Of a DNA stretch of 64,000 nt, positions 37,648-46,653 are shown piece by piece; position 1 is the stretch's first letter, and each line of letters begins with the position of its first letter. The stretch comes from an uncultured bacterium. Lineage in GTDB: Bacteria > Elusimicrobiota > Elusimicrobia > Elusimicrobiales > Elusimicrobiaceae. Under the pieces are notes generated by a model. It did no database searches. It worked only from the letters and a program-made list of their open reading frames with translations, and was not told where the DNA came from. The stretch lies in NCBI GenBank assembly GCA_949291365.1, contig CASEVJ010000005.1, forward strand, positions 248,001 to 312,000, in the 5' to 3' direction. The position numbers and the translations under genes were made by a program.

Positions 37648-37700
37648 ATACTTTCTGGCTCCCAGCTTTATCCCCTACCCATGCAAAGCTTTTTATTGAA

Positions 37701-37734
37701 AAAACAGCCCGGCCAGTAATGGCCGGGCTGTTTT
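37701..37734. terminator. Bidirectional terminator
   Basis: AAAACAGCCCGGCCA / TGGCCGGGCTGTTTT, 4-nt loop, between two convergent genes. Confidence 0.9.
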
Positions 37735-37752
37735 AGCATCACTTATACGCTG

Positions 37753-38202
37753 TTACAAATCTGTAAATCCTTGTTCATTCTTAAGCCATGTACACATATC
37801 CTCTGCTAAATCATCACTGGCCGAACACTTTTTCGTAACTGTTCCATTAGGAGCAAAAATATACCAAATTTCTGGGTCACAGGTAACACCAGTTCCTCGA
37901 CAAACCATAACGCTTATCCCATTGGTATCATCGCAATCATTGATATCATAAGAAAAATTTTTAGTAGCAAGACGCCAGCTCCCTCCAAAAGTATCCATTG
38001 AGTTACAACTATCATCTCTTAATCCTTCCATAATCAATATCCGCGCTTCCGTTTCAAACGCTTTCATAAGCGTCATCATTTCCGTATAGCGGCTTTTTTC
38101 CACCGCTTTGGTATATTGCGGCAAAGCCACCGCAGCCAAAATACCGATAATCAACACCACCACTAACAGCTCTATAAGCGTAAACCCTTGCCTATTGCGC
38201 AT
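37753..38202 (-). CDS. Type IV pilin-like protein
   Basis: A 149-residue protein with the classical leader MRNRQG and [24 protein letters not shown], cleavage expected after Gly6, Glu5 present. The helix [21 protein letters not shown] is followed by a variable domain with six Cys residues, some in CxxxxxCD-like spacing, so disulphides are likely. An AGGAGG SD precedes the ATG. It is flanked by a sulfatase and the yajC-sec operon, not by pilus assembly genes. Confidence 0.92.
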   Translation of the reverse strand: MRNRQGFTLIELLVVVLIIGILAAVALPQYTKAVEKSRYTEMMTLMKAFETEARILIMEGLRDDSCNSMDTFGGSWRLATKNFSYDINDCDDTNGISVMVCRGTGVTCDPEIWYIFAPNGTVTKKCSASDDLAEDMCTWLKNEQGFTDL

Positions 38203-38390
38203 AATTTATTCCTCCTTTTTAACTGATTTCAGCCCTATTATACAAAAACTCTTTCGCATATAGCACCGCTTGGCGTTGCTCAAGGCCAACCAGCCAACAC
38301 CGCAGACCTGGGTTTGCTCCTCTCGGGTACGTCCAAATATGCTAAAATCTTAAGGTATCTGTATATTTACTTCTATTTTACGGAGGCAGC

Positions 38391-38699
38391 ATGAATACAG
38401 CACAAGCCGGCAGCGGCAACCTGTTCTTTATGCTCATGATTATTGTAATCATGGTCATGATTTTCTGGTCAGGCCGCGGGCAAAAGAAACGCGAGGCTGA
38501 AAGACAGGCCAGAGTGGACGCTTTGCAAAAAGGCGATGAAATTATCCTACCGGGCGGCGTAGTAGGCACCGTAGTGGGGTTTAAAGACAACGCCGTAGAA
38601 GTCAAAGTATCTGAAAATGTCAAACTCACCGTTTTGAAATCGGGCATTGTAGGGTTCCGCACCAATGCAACGCCTGCTAACCAAGGAGGAACCAAATAA
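38391..38699 (+). CDS. yajC: Preprotein translocase subunit YajC
   Basis: A 102-residue protein: one N-terminal transmembrane helix (NLFFMLMIIVIMVMIFW), then a QKKREAERQARVDALQKGDEIILPGGVVGTV segment typical of YajC. It is an accessory to SecDF. Its stop overlaps the secD start (TAATG). SD GGAGG lies upstream. Confidence 0.95.
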   Translation: MNTAQAGSGNLFFMLMIIVIMVMIFWSGRGQKKREAERQARVDALQKGDEIILPGGVVGTVVGFKDNAVEVKVSENVKLTVLKSGIVGFRTNATPANQGGTK

Positions 38700-40114
38700 T
38701 GTCCAAACCGCTGGCCATTAAATGGATTGTCATCATTGTGATTCTGTTGGGGTCTATAGCACTCATTTACCCCAATTACCGTTGGTATTCCAAACCGAAT
38801 GCCGAACGCGAAAAGCTGGAAGCTCTGGGCGAACGCCCGCAGCGCATTCTCAACCTGGGGTTGGATTTGCGCGGGGGCAGCAGCTTGCTGTTGGAGCTGG
38901 ATGTAAGCAAACTCAGCGACCGCGAACCGCTTAACGAAGCCATGGCGCGCGCCATTGAAATCATCCGCAACCGCATTGACCAATACGGCGTGGGTGAAAC
39001 GTCCATCACCCGCCAGGGTGAAAAATGGATTTTGGTGCAGCTGCCCGGCGTGGCCAATCCGGCCGCGGCGGAAGCGCTTATCGGCAAGACGGCTATGTTG
39101 GAGTTCCACATTGTAAAAAATGACACCACCGCCGCTGAAAAGGCCATTGCCAAGCTTGAAAGCATGGAAGAGCCCTACGACCAGGACGGCGCGTTAAAAC
39201 CCGAAATTGCCAAACTTTTGCCGGAAGAATATACCATTTTCCGCACCAAAGACGGCGGCTACAATGTGGTAGATAAAGTGGCCAAAGTAACCGGGGCCGA
39301 TTTGGATGACGCCCACCTGACCATGTACGGTGAAAACGGCTACCCCGAAGTGGCTTTCTCTTTCAATGCAGAAGGGGCCAAAAAGTTCGGTCAGCTGACC
39401 GGTTCCAACATCGGCAAACAGCTGGCTATCGTGCTGGACAACACTATCCAGTCCGCCCCCGTGGTGCAGAGCCGCATTACCAAAGAAGGCCGCATTTCCG
39501 GCACGTTTACGCTGGAAGAAGCGCGCCAGCTGACCATTGTGCTCAAAGCCGGCGCCCTGCCCGCCCCGGTGCGCATTATTGAAAAACGCACCATCGGGCC
39601 TACGCTGGGTGAAGACTCTATCAAATCCGGTTTAGGCGCCTCTTTGTACGCATTGCTGGCTATCTTGCTGTTCATGATTATTTACTACAAATGGGCCGGC
39701 TTTATCGCTGATACGGCCCTGGTGCTGAACTTGGTGCTATTGATGGCGGTCATGAGCTATTTCTCCGCTACGCTGACGGTGCCCGGCATTGCCGGTATCA
39801 TCTTGTCTTTGGCCATGGCTATTGACGCCAACGTACTGATTATTGAACGCATGAGAGAAGAAAAACTCTTGGGCAAGCCCATACCCACTATTATCCAGCT
39901 GGGTTATGATAAAGCGTGGTCTGCCATTTTTGACTCCAATATCACGACCATTATCGTGGGTTGCTGTCTGCTGCAGTTTGGCACGGGCCCGGTCAAGGGC
40001 TTTGCCGTTACGCTTATTATCGGCTTGACCGTCAGCTTGTTCACGGCCGTATTTGTCACGCGCGCCATGTATGAGCTGATTCTCACGTCCAACCCCAAGG
40101 AGATCAGCTTATGA
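38699..40114 (+). CDS. secD: Protein translocase subunit SecD
   Basis: A 471-residue RND-type membrane protein. There is one N-terminal helix, a large periplasmic domain with LGLDLRGGSSLLLELD, and a C-terminal five-helix bundle containing GSGLGASLYALLAILLFMIIYY-like text and IDANVLIIERMREE. It uses the proton motive force to pull secreted proteins out of SecYEG. It overlaps yajC and secF at its two ends, an obligate operon. Confidence 0.96.
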   Translation: MSKPLAIKWIVIIVILLGSIALIYPNYRWYSKPNAEREKLEALGERPQRILNLGLDLRGGSSLLLELDVSKLSDREPLNEAMARAIEIIRNRIDQYGVGETSITRQGEKWILVQLPGVANPAAAEALIGKTAMLEFHIVKNDTTAAEKAIAKLESMEEPYDQDGALKPEIAKLLPEEYTIFRTKDGGYNVVDKVAKVTGADLDDAHLTMYGENGYPEVAFSFNAEGAKKFGQLTGSNIGKQLAIVLDNTIQSAPVVQSRITKEGRISGTFTLEEARQLTIVLKAGALPAPVRIIEKRTIGPTLGEDSIKSGLGASLYALLAILLFMIIYYKWAGFIADTALVLNLVLLMAVMSYFSATLTVPGIAGIILSLAMAIDANVLIIERMREEKLLGKPIPTIIQLGYDKAWSAIFDSNITTIIVGCCLLQFGTGPVKGFAVTLIIGLTVSLFTAVFVTRAMYELILTSNPKEISL

Positions 40115-41136
40115 TGACCTTTTTCCCGAAAACCAATATTGATTTCCTTAAATATAGGAAAGTATATTTCACCATTTCGGCCCTGATTTTTGTGTTGGGC
40201 ATTTACTTGTTTGCCACCAAAGGGCTGAATATGGGTGTAGATTTTACCGGCGGCACCATGGTGCAGGTAAAATTTGAACAAACCGTAGATATGGCTAAAG
40301 TGCGCCAAGCGTTGACCCAGACGGGCAGCGAATCGGAACTGCAGTCCTATGGAGACAACACCTACGCCGTGCGTGAAAAAGGCGCCGAAGGCAATATTGA
40401 CGAAGTGCAAGCGCGTGTGGAAAAAGCGTTAGACACGCTCAACGTGCCTTATGTGGTGCAGCAGACCAACTTCGTGGGGCCTTCCGTAGGCCAAGACATG
40501 ACGGAACGCGCCGTGTGGGCCATTATTCTGTCTTTAGTATTCATCATTATTTATGTGGCGTTTCGCTTCAGCAACATTTTGTGGGGCACCTCGGGCGTGA
40601 TTGCCTTGTTCCACGACTTGTTTGTCATGGCGGTGGCATTTGCCATAACGCAGCGTGAAATTGACCTGGTGGTAGTGGCGGCATTCTTAACGGTAGCCGG
40701 TTTCTCTATTAACGACACCATCGTTATTTTTGACCGTATCCGCGAAAATATGCGCCTGCACCCGCGGGCTTCGCTGGGAGAACTGATTAACCTCTCCATC
40801 AACGAAACCCTCTCCCGCACGGTCATTACCTCTATTACCGTGGTGGGCTCGCTGTTCATTCTGTATTTCTTCGGCGGGGAGGCGCTTAACTCGTTCTCCT
40901 TTGCCATGCTGGTGGGTTGTATCTGTGGGTTCTACACCACCGTGGCGTTGACCACTCCGCTGGTGTATGTGTGGTCTCACGGCGGGGAAAACAGAGAAGC
41001 CCCGCAGGCCGCTGCTCCCGCCCGCAAAGCCGTGGAGCATGCCCCCAAGCCGGAAAAAGCCGACAAACCGGCCCCGGCCCATGCGGCAGGCCCGTCTAAA
41101 AAGTCCGTACGCAAAAGCCGCAGAAACAGAAGATAA
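40111..41136 (+). CDS. secF: Protein translocase subunit SecF
   Basis: A 341-residue partner of SecD. It has the N-terminal GLNMGVDFTGGTMVQVKF signature, helices with VAGFSINDTIVIFDRIREN, then NETLSRTVITSITV. The last 45 residues are a Lys/Pro/Ala-rich cytoplasmic tail longer than in Escherichia coli SecF. It overlaps secD by 4 nt (ATGA). A terminator follows at once. Confidence 0.96.
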   Translation: MMTFFPKTNIDFLKYRKVYFTISALIFVLGIYLFATKGLNMGVDFTGGTMVQVKFEQTVDMAKVRQALTQTGSESELQSYGDNTYAVREKGAEGNIDEVQARVEKALDTLNVPYVVQQTNFVGPSVGQDMTERAVWAIILSLVFIIIYVAFRFSNILWGTSGVIALFHDLFVMAVAFAITQREIDLVVVAAFLTVAGFSINDTIVIFDRIRENMRLHPRASLGELINLSINETLSRTVITSITVVGSLFILYFFGGEALNSFSFAMLVGCICGFYTTVALTTPLVYVWSHGGENREAPQAAAPARKAVEHAPKPEKADKPAPAHAAGPSKKSVRKSRRNRR

Positions 41137-41141
41137 AGTTT

Positions 41142-41177
41142 AAAAAGCCGGGCGCGCGAAAGCGCGTCCGGCTTTTT
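41142..41177 (+). terminator. yajC-secDF terminator
   Basis: AAAAAGCCGG...GCGCG-AAA-GCGCG...CCGGCTTTTT hairpin just after secF. Confidence 0.9.
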
Positions 41178-41255
41178 AGCCCGCTACAAGCGGCACTTTT
41201 TATATGAATTTTTTTGCAGAGAATTGATATAAAAAGTGATTGCACAAGCAACAGC

Positions 41256-41885
41256 ATGAGAAAAATCAAACGCTTTAAAATCAGCACCCGCCAAAAAGAA
41301 ATCTCCCGCAAAATCCTGCGCCTGGGGCTGGATTTGCCCGCCGCCGGATTAAACGGCGAGCTGGAATTGGCACGCTTTGTATTGGAGCTGGCGGCGCAAA
41401 TAGACCCGGGCACCGTCTATGAGTTAAACGAAAACGCCCTGTGGGACTTGGAAAACGAAACCATAGCGGCGGAAGGGCTCTTCAGCGCGTGCGCCGTTAC
41501 GCTGGGGGAACAGGCGACCCAATATACGCAATCTTTGGAAGGCACCAAACAGCTTATCGCCTACACTGTTTTGTTTGAGTTTCTGCGTACGGCTGTTTTA
41601 TTCGTTACGGATTTAGTAAAAGAGCAAGCCGAAAAAGAAGAATATGAAGCGCTGGAGCCGCAGTTTGTCTACGTGCCCAAACTGGGGCTGGCACCGGAGC
41701 CAAAACTGTTTAAAGAAGCCCCGCGTACCGATATACAAACCGCAAGCAAAATTCTGCCCCAGCTGCTGCAGCGAGTGCAGGCAGAAAAAATAGATGTATC
41801 GTGGGACGGGCAAGCCCCCCGCCCCTTGCTGACCTCGGTGTTTATTATCCCCTGGCAAAAGAAAAAACGCAAAGGAAAAAAATAA
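41256..41885 (+). CDS. Conserved-looking cytoplasmic protein, unknown
   Basis: A 209-residue protein, soluble and basic at both ends. The central text CAVTLGEQATQYTQSLEG and the downstream helix LFEFLRTAVLFVTDLVKEQ recall, weakly, the activation domain of cobalamin-dependent methionine synthase (an AVTLG strand followed by an inactivating helix). I cannot claim membership. ATG 41256 lies about 25 nt after a TGA-TATAAA -10 and has no SD. The stop overlaps the next start by one base (TAATG), so it is translationally coupled to the DUF374 gene. Confidence 0.55.
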   Translation: MRKIKRFKISTRQKEISRKILRLGLDLPAAGLNGELELARFVLELAAQIDPGTVYELNENALWDLENETIAAEGLFSACAVTLGEQATQYTQSLEGTKQLIAYTVLFEFLRTAVLFVTDLVKEQAEKEEYEALEPQFVYVPKLGLAPEPKLFKEAPRTDIQTASKILPQLLQRVQAEKIDVSWDGQAPRPLLTSVFIIPWQKKKRKGKK

Positions 41886-42577
41886 TGCCCAAACCGACTT
41901 CACTTGAAAAGAAAAAAGTTTCCTGGAAACATGTATTTGGTTCGGCCGCCATTTATGGCTATACGCTTTTTTTGGGATGGACGACGCGCATTTATTGGTT
42001 TAAAACAGAAGAGTTCCTGCAACTGGAAAAAGAAGGCAAAAACTTTATTTACGCCATTTGGCATAACCAGCAGCTTTTCCTGCTCTATCCCTACCGCGGC
42101 CAAAAAATATGCTCATTAATCAGCTTGAGTGACGACGGGGAATATATCGCCCGTGTTTTGCCCAAATTCGGCATGAAAGCCGTGCGCGGCAGCACCACCC
42201 GCGGCGGAGCGCGTGCGCTGATTAAACTGATGAATATTGCCGAAGCGGGATATCACCCCATGCTCACGCCAGACGGCCCGCGCGGCCCCATTTACCAAGT
42301 ACAGCAGGGCATTCTGTTTTTAGCCAAAAAAACCAGTCTGCCCATTATCCCTGTAGGCACGGCGTTAAGCCATAAATTTAAGGTTGGCTCCTGGGACAAA
42401 ATGCGCGTACCGCTGCCGTTTGGCAGTACGGCCTTAAGCTATGGCAAAGCGATTTATGTAACTGAAGAGAGCGACATGGACGCCGTCGCCGCTGAATTAA
42501 AAGCAGAATTAGACAAAGTAACCGACCACTCCGAACGCTTTATAAACAAAAAGCCGTTTGATAATACCAAAGGATAA
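41885..42577 (+). CDS. DUF374 / lysophospholipid acyltransferase-like protein
   Basis: A 230-residue protein with an N-terminal hydrophobic segment (about 20-32). FIYAIWHNQQLFLLY carries the His, and LISLSDDGEYIARVLPKFG, VRGSTTRGGARAL and MLTPDGPRGP follow. The WHN...D and TPDGPRGP motifs define DUF374, a relative of glycerolipid and lipid A acyltransferases. It probably acylates a lipid precursor at the inner membrane. The start shares a base with the upstream stop. A hairpin with T-run at 42591-42617 could be its terminator. Confidence 0.88.
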   Translation: MPKPTSLEKKKVSWKHVFGSAAIYGYTLFLGWTTRIYWFKTEEFLQLEKEGKNFIYAIWHNQQLFLLYPYRGQKICSLISLSDDGEYIARVLPKFGMKAVRGSTTRGGARALIKLMNIAEAGYHPMLTPDGPRGPIYQVQQGILFLAKKTSLPIIPVGTALSHKFKVGSWDKMRVPLPFGSTALSYGKAIYVTEESDMDAVAAELKAELDKVTDHSERFINKKPFDNTKG

Positions 42578-42590
42578 TCTGCTCACCGCC

Positions 42591-42617
42591 GGCCTTCTGC
42601 AAATACAGAGGCCTTTT
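42591..42617 (+). terminator. Probable terminator
   Basis: GGCC-T-TCTG / CAGA-GGCC stem followed by TTTTTATTT. The rest of the gap to 42772 holds nothing I can name. Confidence 0.6.
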
Positions 42618-42772
42618 TATTTCTCTCCGCTTTTCCCGTTTGGCCTTTGTACGGCTCTATCGCAATCATTGCCGCCTAGCAGCAAAGGGCTCTTTGCTTT
42701 TTGCTAACAAACACCCCACGGGCTCTTGGGAGCGAGAGGAACAGTAAATTGCCGGAGCAAGCGCTTTTGGCT

Positions 42773-43393
42773 TTATTTCTTTAGGGTCAGCAGGGTCAGC
42801 TCCGCCGTTACGGAACCGTCATCATAATAAATCAAATGCGGCACAAATCCCGCTTCATAGGGACGGTACTGGGCAAAAGACATGCGGGCCGTGCCAAAAG
42901 TTTTACGGTAAACCACCGTCTGTGGATAGCTTTCCCCAAGTGCATATTCGTAATGGGCTTTGGCAGCCCCGGTATAGGTAACGGTGCGCCGTCCGTTTTG
43001 CTCCCGACAGTTTTTATACTGGGCCGGAGGCCATAACAGCAGTGTCAAAAAACTTTCGGCTTTGGCCCGCACAACAGCCATATCAGCCGGCGGCACCAAT
43101 ACCTCAAAAGTTACATTTTTGGGCTCCACCTGGGCCTGCATCAGCTTATACCCCCCCGCCAGCGCAAACAATACGGCCTGATAACTGTTTTCTTCCGTTT
43201 TCTTGATTTGCAAAATACCTTTCATTTCACCGCCGCGCGCTTTAAGCACCGTCTTAAAAGCCACCAAAGATTGTCCCTGGTCAAAAAAAGAAGGCCGCGC
43301 CAAATCTCTCCCGTCGCAAGATTGTTTTAACCCCAGTGAAGCACACCCCCCCAGCCCACATAAAACAGCCAACAGTACGATTGCTTTTTTCAT
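42773..43393 (-). CDS. Outer-membrane-type lipoprotein, unknown
   Basis: A 206-residue lipoprotein with signal peptide MKKAIVLLAVLCGLGGC and the acylated Cys near residue 17. The mature part has strand-rich text (QSLVAFKTVLKARGGEMKGILQIK, broken here; FALAGGYKLMQAQVEP), reminiscent of the LolA/LolB half-barrel or DUF3261 lipoproteins that carry hydrophobic ligands. A family assignment is only a suggestion. It is divergent from the WecA-like gene. ATG 43393 is chosen because the signal peptide starts there; a longer in-frame start has no signal. Confidence 0.7.
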   Translation of the reverse strand: MKKAIVLLAVLCGLGGCASLGLKQSCDGRDLARPSFFDQGQSLVAFKTVLKARGGEMKGILQIKKTEENSYQAVLFALAGGYKLMQAQVEPKNVTFEVLVPPADMAVVRAKAESFLTLLLWPPAQYKNCREQNGRRTVTYTGAAKAHYEYALGESYPQTVVYRKTFGTARMSFAQYRPYEAGFVPHLIYYDDGSVTAELTLLTLKK

Positions 43394-43449
43394 CACGCTA
43401 TCTTCTCCCTGCCGCTGACGCGGCGCTTTTAATATTATATGATAACTAC

Positions 43450-44478
43450 ATGGAGACCTTGTATCTTTATCTGCTGACTGCGTTAATTTCCTGTGTGGTA
43501 ACCGCACTGGTTTTGCCTTTTTTGCGGCTATATTTGGGCCGCTATCTCCGCGATGTCCCGGGCGGGCTTAAAAAACACGCCGCCGCCGTGCCGGTGGTGG
43601 GAGGCAGCGCCGTTCTGCTGGGGCTGTGCGCCAGCTTGGTGTTTATCCGCCTGACCACGGCGTTTCCTTCCGGCACTTTGCACAGTTTGCGCGGCATTTT
43701 GCTGGGCGGCCTGCTGATTTTTGCGCTAGGCCTGGCCGATGATTTTAACAAACCACAAGGCATCAGTATCACCCTGCGTCTGCTGGGGCAGGCCACAGCC
43801 GCCCTGCTGCTTATCCGCTACGGGATACATGTCTCTTTGTTTGATTGTCCGCTTTTGTCTTATACGCTGACGGTACTGTGGGTATTGGGGATTACCAATG
43901 CCTTTAATTTGCTGGATATTTCGGACGGATTATGCGTCAGCCAGGCGGCGGTCTGCTGTTTGGGTCTGTGCGTGATTGCCCTGCCGTCGGAATTTATTTA
44001 CGTCAATTTCTGCGCGTGTGCGCTGCTGGGGGCCTGTACGGGCTTTTGGCCGTATAATCACAGCAAGCGCATTAAAACCTTTCTGGGAGACAGCGGCAGC
44101 ACCCTGCTAGGTTTTGTTATTGCCGCTCTGTCCATGGGCACCGGATACAGCCAGCACTCCAACCTGGGGTTTTTGGCGCCGCTGCTGATTTTGGCCATAC
44201 CGCTTTTTGATACGGGCTTTGTCTGCCTGATGCGCGTATGCAAAGGCAAAAATCCGCTCTGCGGCAGCAATGACCATGCGGCCTTGCGCCTGATGAAAGT
44301 GGGGCTCTCTAAAAATGAAACGCTTTTGCTGTTTATGGGCGCCGCTATCTTTTTTAATATTCTAGCTTTTGCCGTAACCAAAACAAGCATGATTGCCGCC
44401 GCCACGGTGTATTTTGTAGCGGCGCTGATTTTGGGTCTGGCGGCCTTATTCCTCTCCCGCATACGTATAAAAGGATAA
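43450..44478 (+). CDS. MraY/WecA-type glycosyl-1-phosphate transferase
   Basis: A 342-residue polytopic membrane enzyme with about ten helices. Diagnostic motifs are VPVVGGSAVLLGL, ALGLADDFNKPQG (DDxx metal site), TNAFNLLDISDGLC (NAxNLxDxxDGL) and KTFLGDSGSTLLGF. It transfers a UDP-linked sugar-1-phosphate to undecaprenyl phosphate to start a surface glycan. The lack of MraY-specific text and of cell-wall neighbours favours the WecA/TagO side. TATGAT ends 6 nt before the ATG, predicting a leaderless mRNA. Confidence 0.88.
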   Translation: METLYLYLLTALISCVVTALVLPFLRLYLGRYLRDVPGGLKKHAAAVPVVGGSAVLLGLCASLVFIRLTTAFPSGTLHSLRGILLGGLLIFALGLADDFNKPQGISITLRLLGQATAALLLIRYGIHVSLFDCPLLSYTLTVLWVLGITNAFNLLDISDGLCVSQAAVCCLGLCVIALPSEFIYVNFCACALLGACTGFWPYNHSKRIKTFLGDSGSTLLGFVIAALSMGTGYSQHSNLGFLAPLLILAIPLFDTGFVCLMRVCKGKNPLCGSNDHAALRLMKVGLSKNETLLLFMGAAIFFNILAFAVTKTSMIAAATVYFVAALILGLAALFLSRIRIKG

Positions 44479-44517
44479 GCCCCGGCCTCAACCGCTAAAA
44501 CTGATATAATAAACGCT

Positions 44518-45651
44518 ATGAAAATACTTGTTTTTGGGGGAAGTTTTGACCCTGTTCACAAAGGCCATATCGCCATGTTAAAAAAGGCCCTGCAAATTAT
44601 CCGGCCTGATGTGGCGCATGTTGTGCCGGCGTACCATTCCCCGTTCAAAGCCAAATCTCCCACCCCTTTCAAGCTGCGTATGCAAATGGCCAAAGCCGCT
44701 TTTGCCCCGTTAGACAGCAATATTATTTTTGACGATTACGAGCTTAAACGCGGCGGCAAAACCTACTCGTACCAACTGGTGCAATACCTGCGCCAGCGCT
44801 ATGCCAACCCGGACATTTACCTGCTGGTCGGTACAGACTGCCTTAACGATTTGCACGCCTGGCAAAACCCGGAATACATTTTCCAGCATGCTACCGTCGT
44901 AGCCGGCAGACGTAAGGGCTTTGCAGAGCATAAGGCCGATTTTAAACATCTGTTTTTGCCGGGTGTATTTCCCAAAATGTCCTCCACACGGGTACGGGCG
45001 CACATTCTAGCCAGCGGCTCCGTTCCGCAAGACAAAGTGCCTGCCGCCGTGGGCCGGGTTATCCTAAAAAACGATTTGTATGGGCTGGAAGTACACCGCT
45101 GGCTCAAAGCCCATTTAAAGCCCAACCGCTATCTCCACTCCGTAAAGGTGGCGGAACAATGCTCCCTTTTAAGCGACATCTACGAAGTCCCCGCAGAAAA
45201 GGCCGTCCAAGCCGGCATTCTGCACGACGCCGCCAAAGGGTTTTCCGGAGCGGAGCTGGTTTCTTTTTGCAAAGAACATCAAATCAAAGTCCCCTACTTT
45301 GAAGATATTTGCCGGTTTGAACCTTCTTTGCTGCACTCCTATGTATCGGCTTGGCTGGCCAAGCATGAATTCGGCGTAAAAGATAAAGACGTATTAAACG
45401 CCATTGCAGAACATACGCTGGGCAGCTTGCAGATGACTACGTTGAGCAAGATTTTATTTGTGGCCGATATTTCTTCCAAAGACCGCAAATATAAAGACGC
45501 CTTCGTCATACGCACGCTGGCCGCACAGGATTTGGAAAAAGCCCTGCTCTACGCGGCCAACCGTAAACTTTGGTTTACTATAGACAGCCAGAAATGGCTT
45601 TGCCCGGCAGGGATTGAGTTATGGAATCATCTGGTAAAATGCGCGGTTTGA
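44518..45651 (+). CDS. NadD-YqeK fusion: NaMN adenylyltransferase plus HD hydrolase
   Basis: A 377-residue protein with two enzymes. Residues 1 to about 190 are nicotinate-nucleotide adenylyltransferase (GGSFDPVHKGH nucleotidyl-transfer motif, GTDCLNDLHAW, and a C-terminal MSSTRVR). Residues 195-375 are a YqeK-like HD domain (RYLHSVKVAEQC, GILHDAAKG with the HD pair, AIAEHTLG, FVADISSKDR) that in relatives cleaves diadenosine tetraphosphate. The two are usually separate neighbouring genes. TATAAT preceded by TGA ends 7 nt before the ATG (leaderless prediction). The next gene overlaps its 3' end. Confidence 0.9.
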   Translation: MKILVFGGSFDPVHKGHIAMLKKALQIIRPDVAHVVPAYHSPFKAKSPTPFKLRMQMAKAAFAPLDSNIIFDDYELKRGGKTYSYQLVQYLRQRYANPDIYLLVGTDCLNDLHAWQNPEYIFQHATVVAGRRKGFAEHKADFKHLFLPGVFPKMSSTRVRAHILASGSVPQDKVPAAVGRVILKNDLYGLEVHRWLKAHLKPNRYLHSVKVAEQCSLLSDIYEVPAEKAVQAGILHDAAKGFSGAELVSFCKEHQIKVPYFEDICRFEPSLLHSYVSAWLAKHEFGVKDKDVLNAIAEHTLGSLQMTTLSKILFVADISSKDRKYKDAFVIRTLAAQDLEKALLYAANRKLWFTIDSQKWLCPAGIELWNHLVKCAV

Positions 45652-46544
45652 TTGAAAAGGGATTGCTGGTCTTGCTGTTGGCACTGACGGGCTGGGCGGC
45701 GTATGTACAGTTTTCTTCCCAGGCGGCCCGGGCTTTGTCCGCAGGCGAAGACCGCACCTTATATATAGCCATACTGACACAGCCGGCTATGTTGTTCTCA
45801 TACAATCCCGCTTCTGAAAAGACCGTTTTAACCACCATCAAACGCCGCAAAACTCCCAAAGACCCTTCCGAAAACGCTGCCCACTTTTTTAGTGCGGCCG
45901 GTGTGGAGCCGGAACAAATCCGCTACTATATTCCCCGTACGCTTAAACGAGACGATTTTTGGGAACAGTTTAAACAAACCCTGTCTGATTGGCGCTTTAA
46001 TCCTTGGCTGGCGGCAAAGTCCGCCTGGGAATATTTCTCTGCCTATCACGACAAACGCACCAATTTGAACCTGGCTGAATTTCTGCTCTATGCCATGCAA
46101 TTAAGCCGTATGGAAGTAACCGACTTTACCGTGCGCAACGCCGGAGAAAAAGCCCCCGCCAAAACAACCGCCAAGAACACCGTCCCCCGCGACCATATTG
46201 CCGAACCGGTGGAAGACCGCGCCCCGCTGGCGGTGGAAGACCGCCCGCTGTTGGTAGAGGTTTTAAACGGCGGAGGTAAAAAAGGCGCCGCGCTGGAATT
46301 GACCCAGTTTCTGCGCGACCAAAGCCAAAAAGGGCTCCTACAAGTGGACGTGCTGCAGTATGACAATTACCCCGGCCCGACACAACCCAAAACCCGCATT
46401 GTAGACTATACCGGCCGCCTGGCCCAAATCAAACAGCTCAGCACGGCTATCGGCATAAACGTAGAAATTGAATCTGAAAAACAAGGTACCGCCATTTGTG
46501 ACGTGCGCCTGATTATCGGGGAAGATTTCAAACAGCCGCTGTAA
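45621..46544 (+). CDS. Membrane-anchored LytR_C-domain protein
   Basis: A 307-residue protein with one N-terminal transmembrane helix (about 10-30). A 160-residue extracytoplasmic region of unknown type follows, then a C-terminal LytR_C-like domain (about 208-305): LLVEVLNGGGKKGAALELTQFLRD, VDVLQYDNY, then RIVDYTG and QLSTAIGI. LytR_C domains occur in cell-wall and envelope proteins without a known catalytic role. The start lies inside the end of the NadD-YqeK gene (31 nt overlap); ATG 45639 is an alternative. Confidence 0.75.
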   Translation: MESSGKMRGLIEKGLLVLLLALTGWAAYVQFSSQAARALSAGEDRTLYIAILTQPAMLFSYNPASEKTVLTTIKRRKTPKDPSENAAHFFSAAGVEPEQIRYYIPRTLKRDDFWEQFKQTLSDWRFNPWLAAKSAWEYFSAYHDKRTNLNLAEFLLYAMQLSRMEVTDFTVRNAGEKAPAKTTAKNTVPRDHIAEPVEDRAPLAVEDRPLLVEVLNGGGKKGAALELTQFLRDQSQKGLLQVDVLQYDNYPGPTQPKTRIVDYTGRLAQIKQLSTAIGINVEIESEKQGTAICDVRLIIGEDFKQPL

Positions 46545-46611
46545 CTTTCCGGGCCGCTTTTTCATTTATCCAAAATTCCGGCAATAATATCCTGGGAATT
46601 TTAAGACATAA

Positions 46612-46638
46612 AAAAACCGCCTTGCTATGCAAGGCGGT
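46612..46638 (-). terminator. Terminator after histone H1-like gene
   Basis: AAACCGCCTTG / CAAGGCGGTTT hairpin with an A-run on its left (T-run on the minus strand). Confidence 0.85.
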
Positions 46639-46653
46639 TTTGGGTATACGAAA

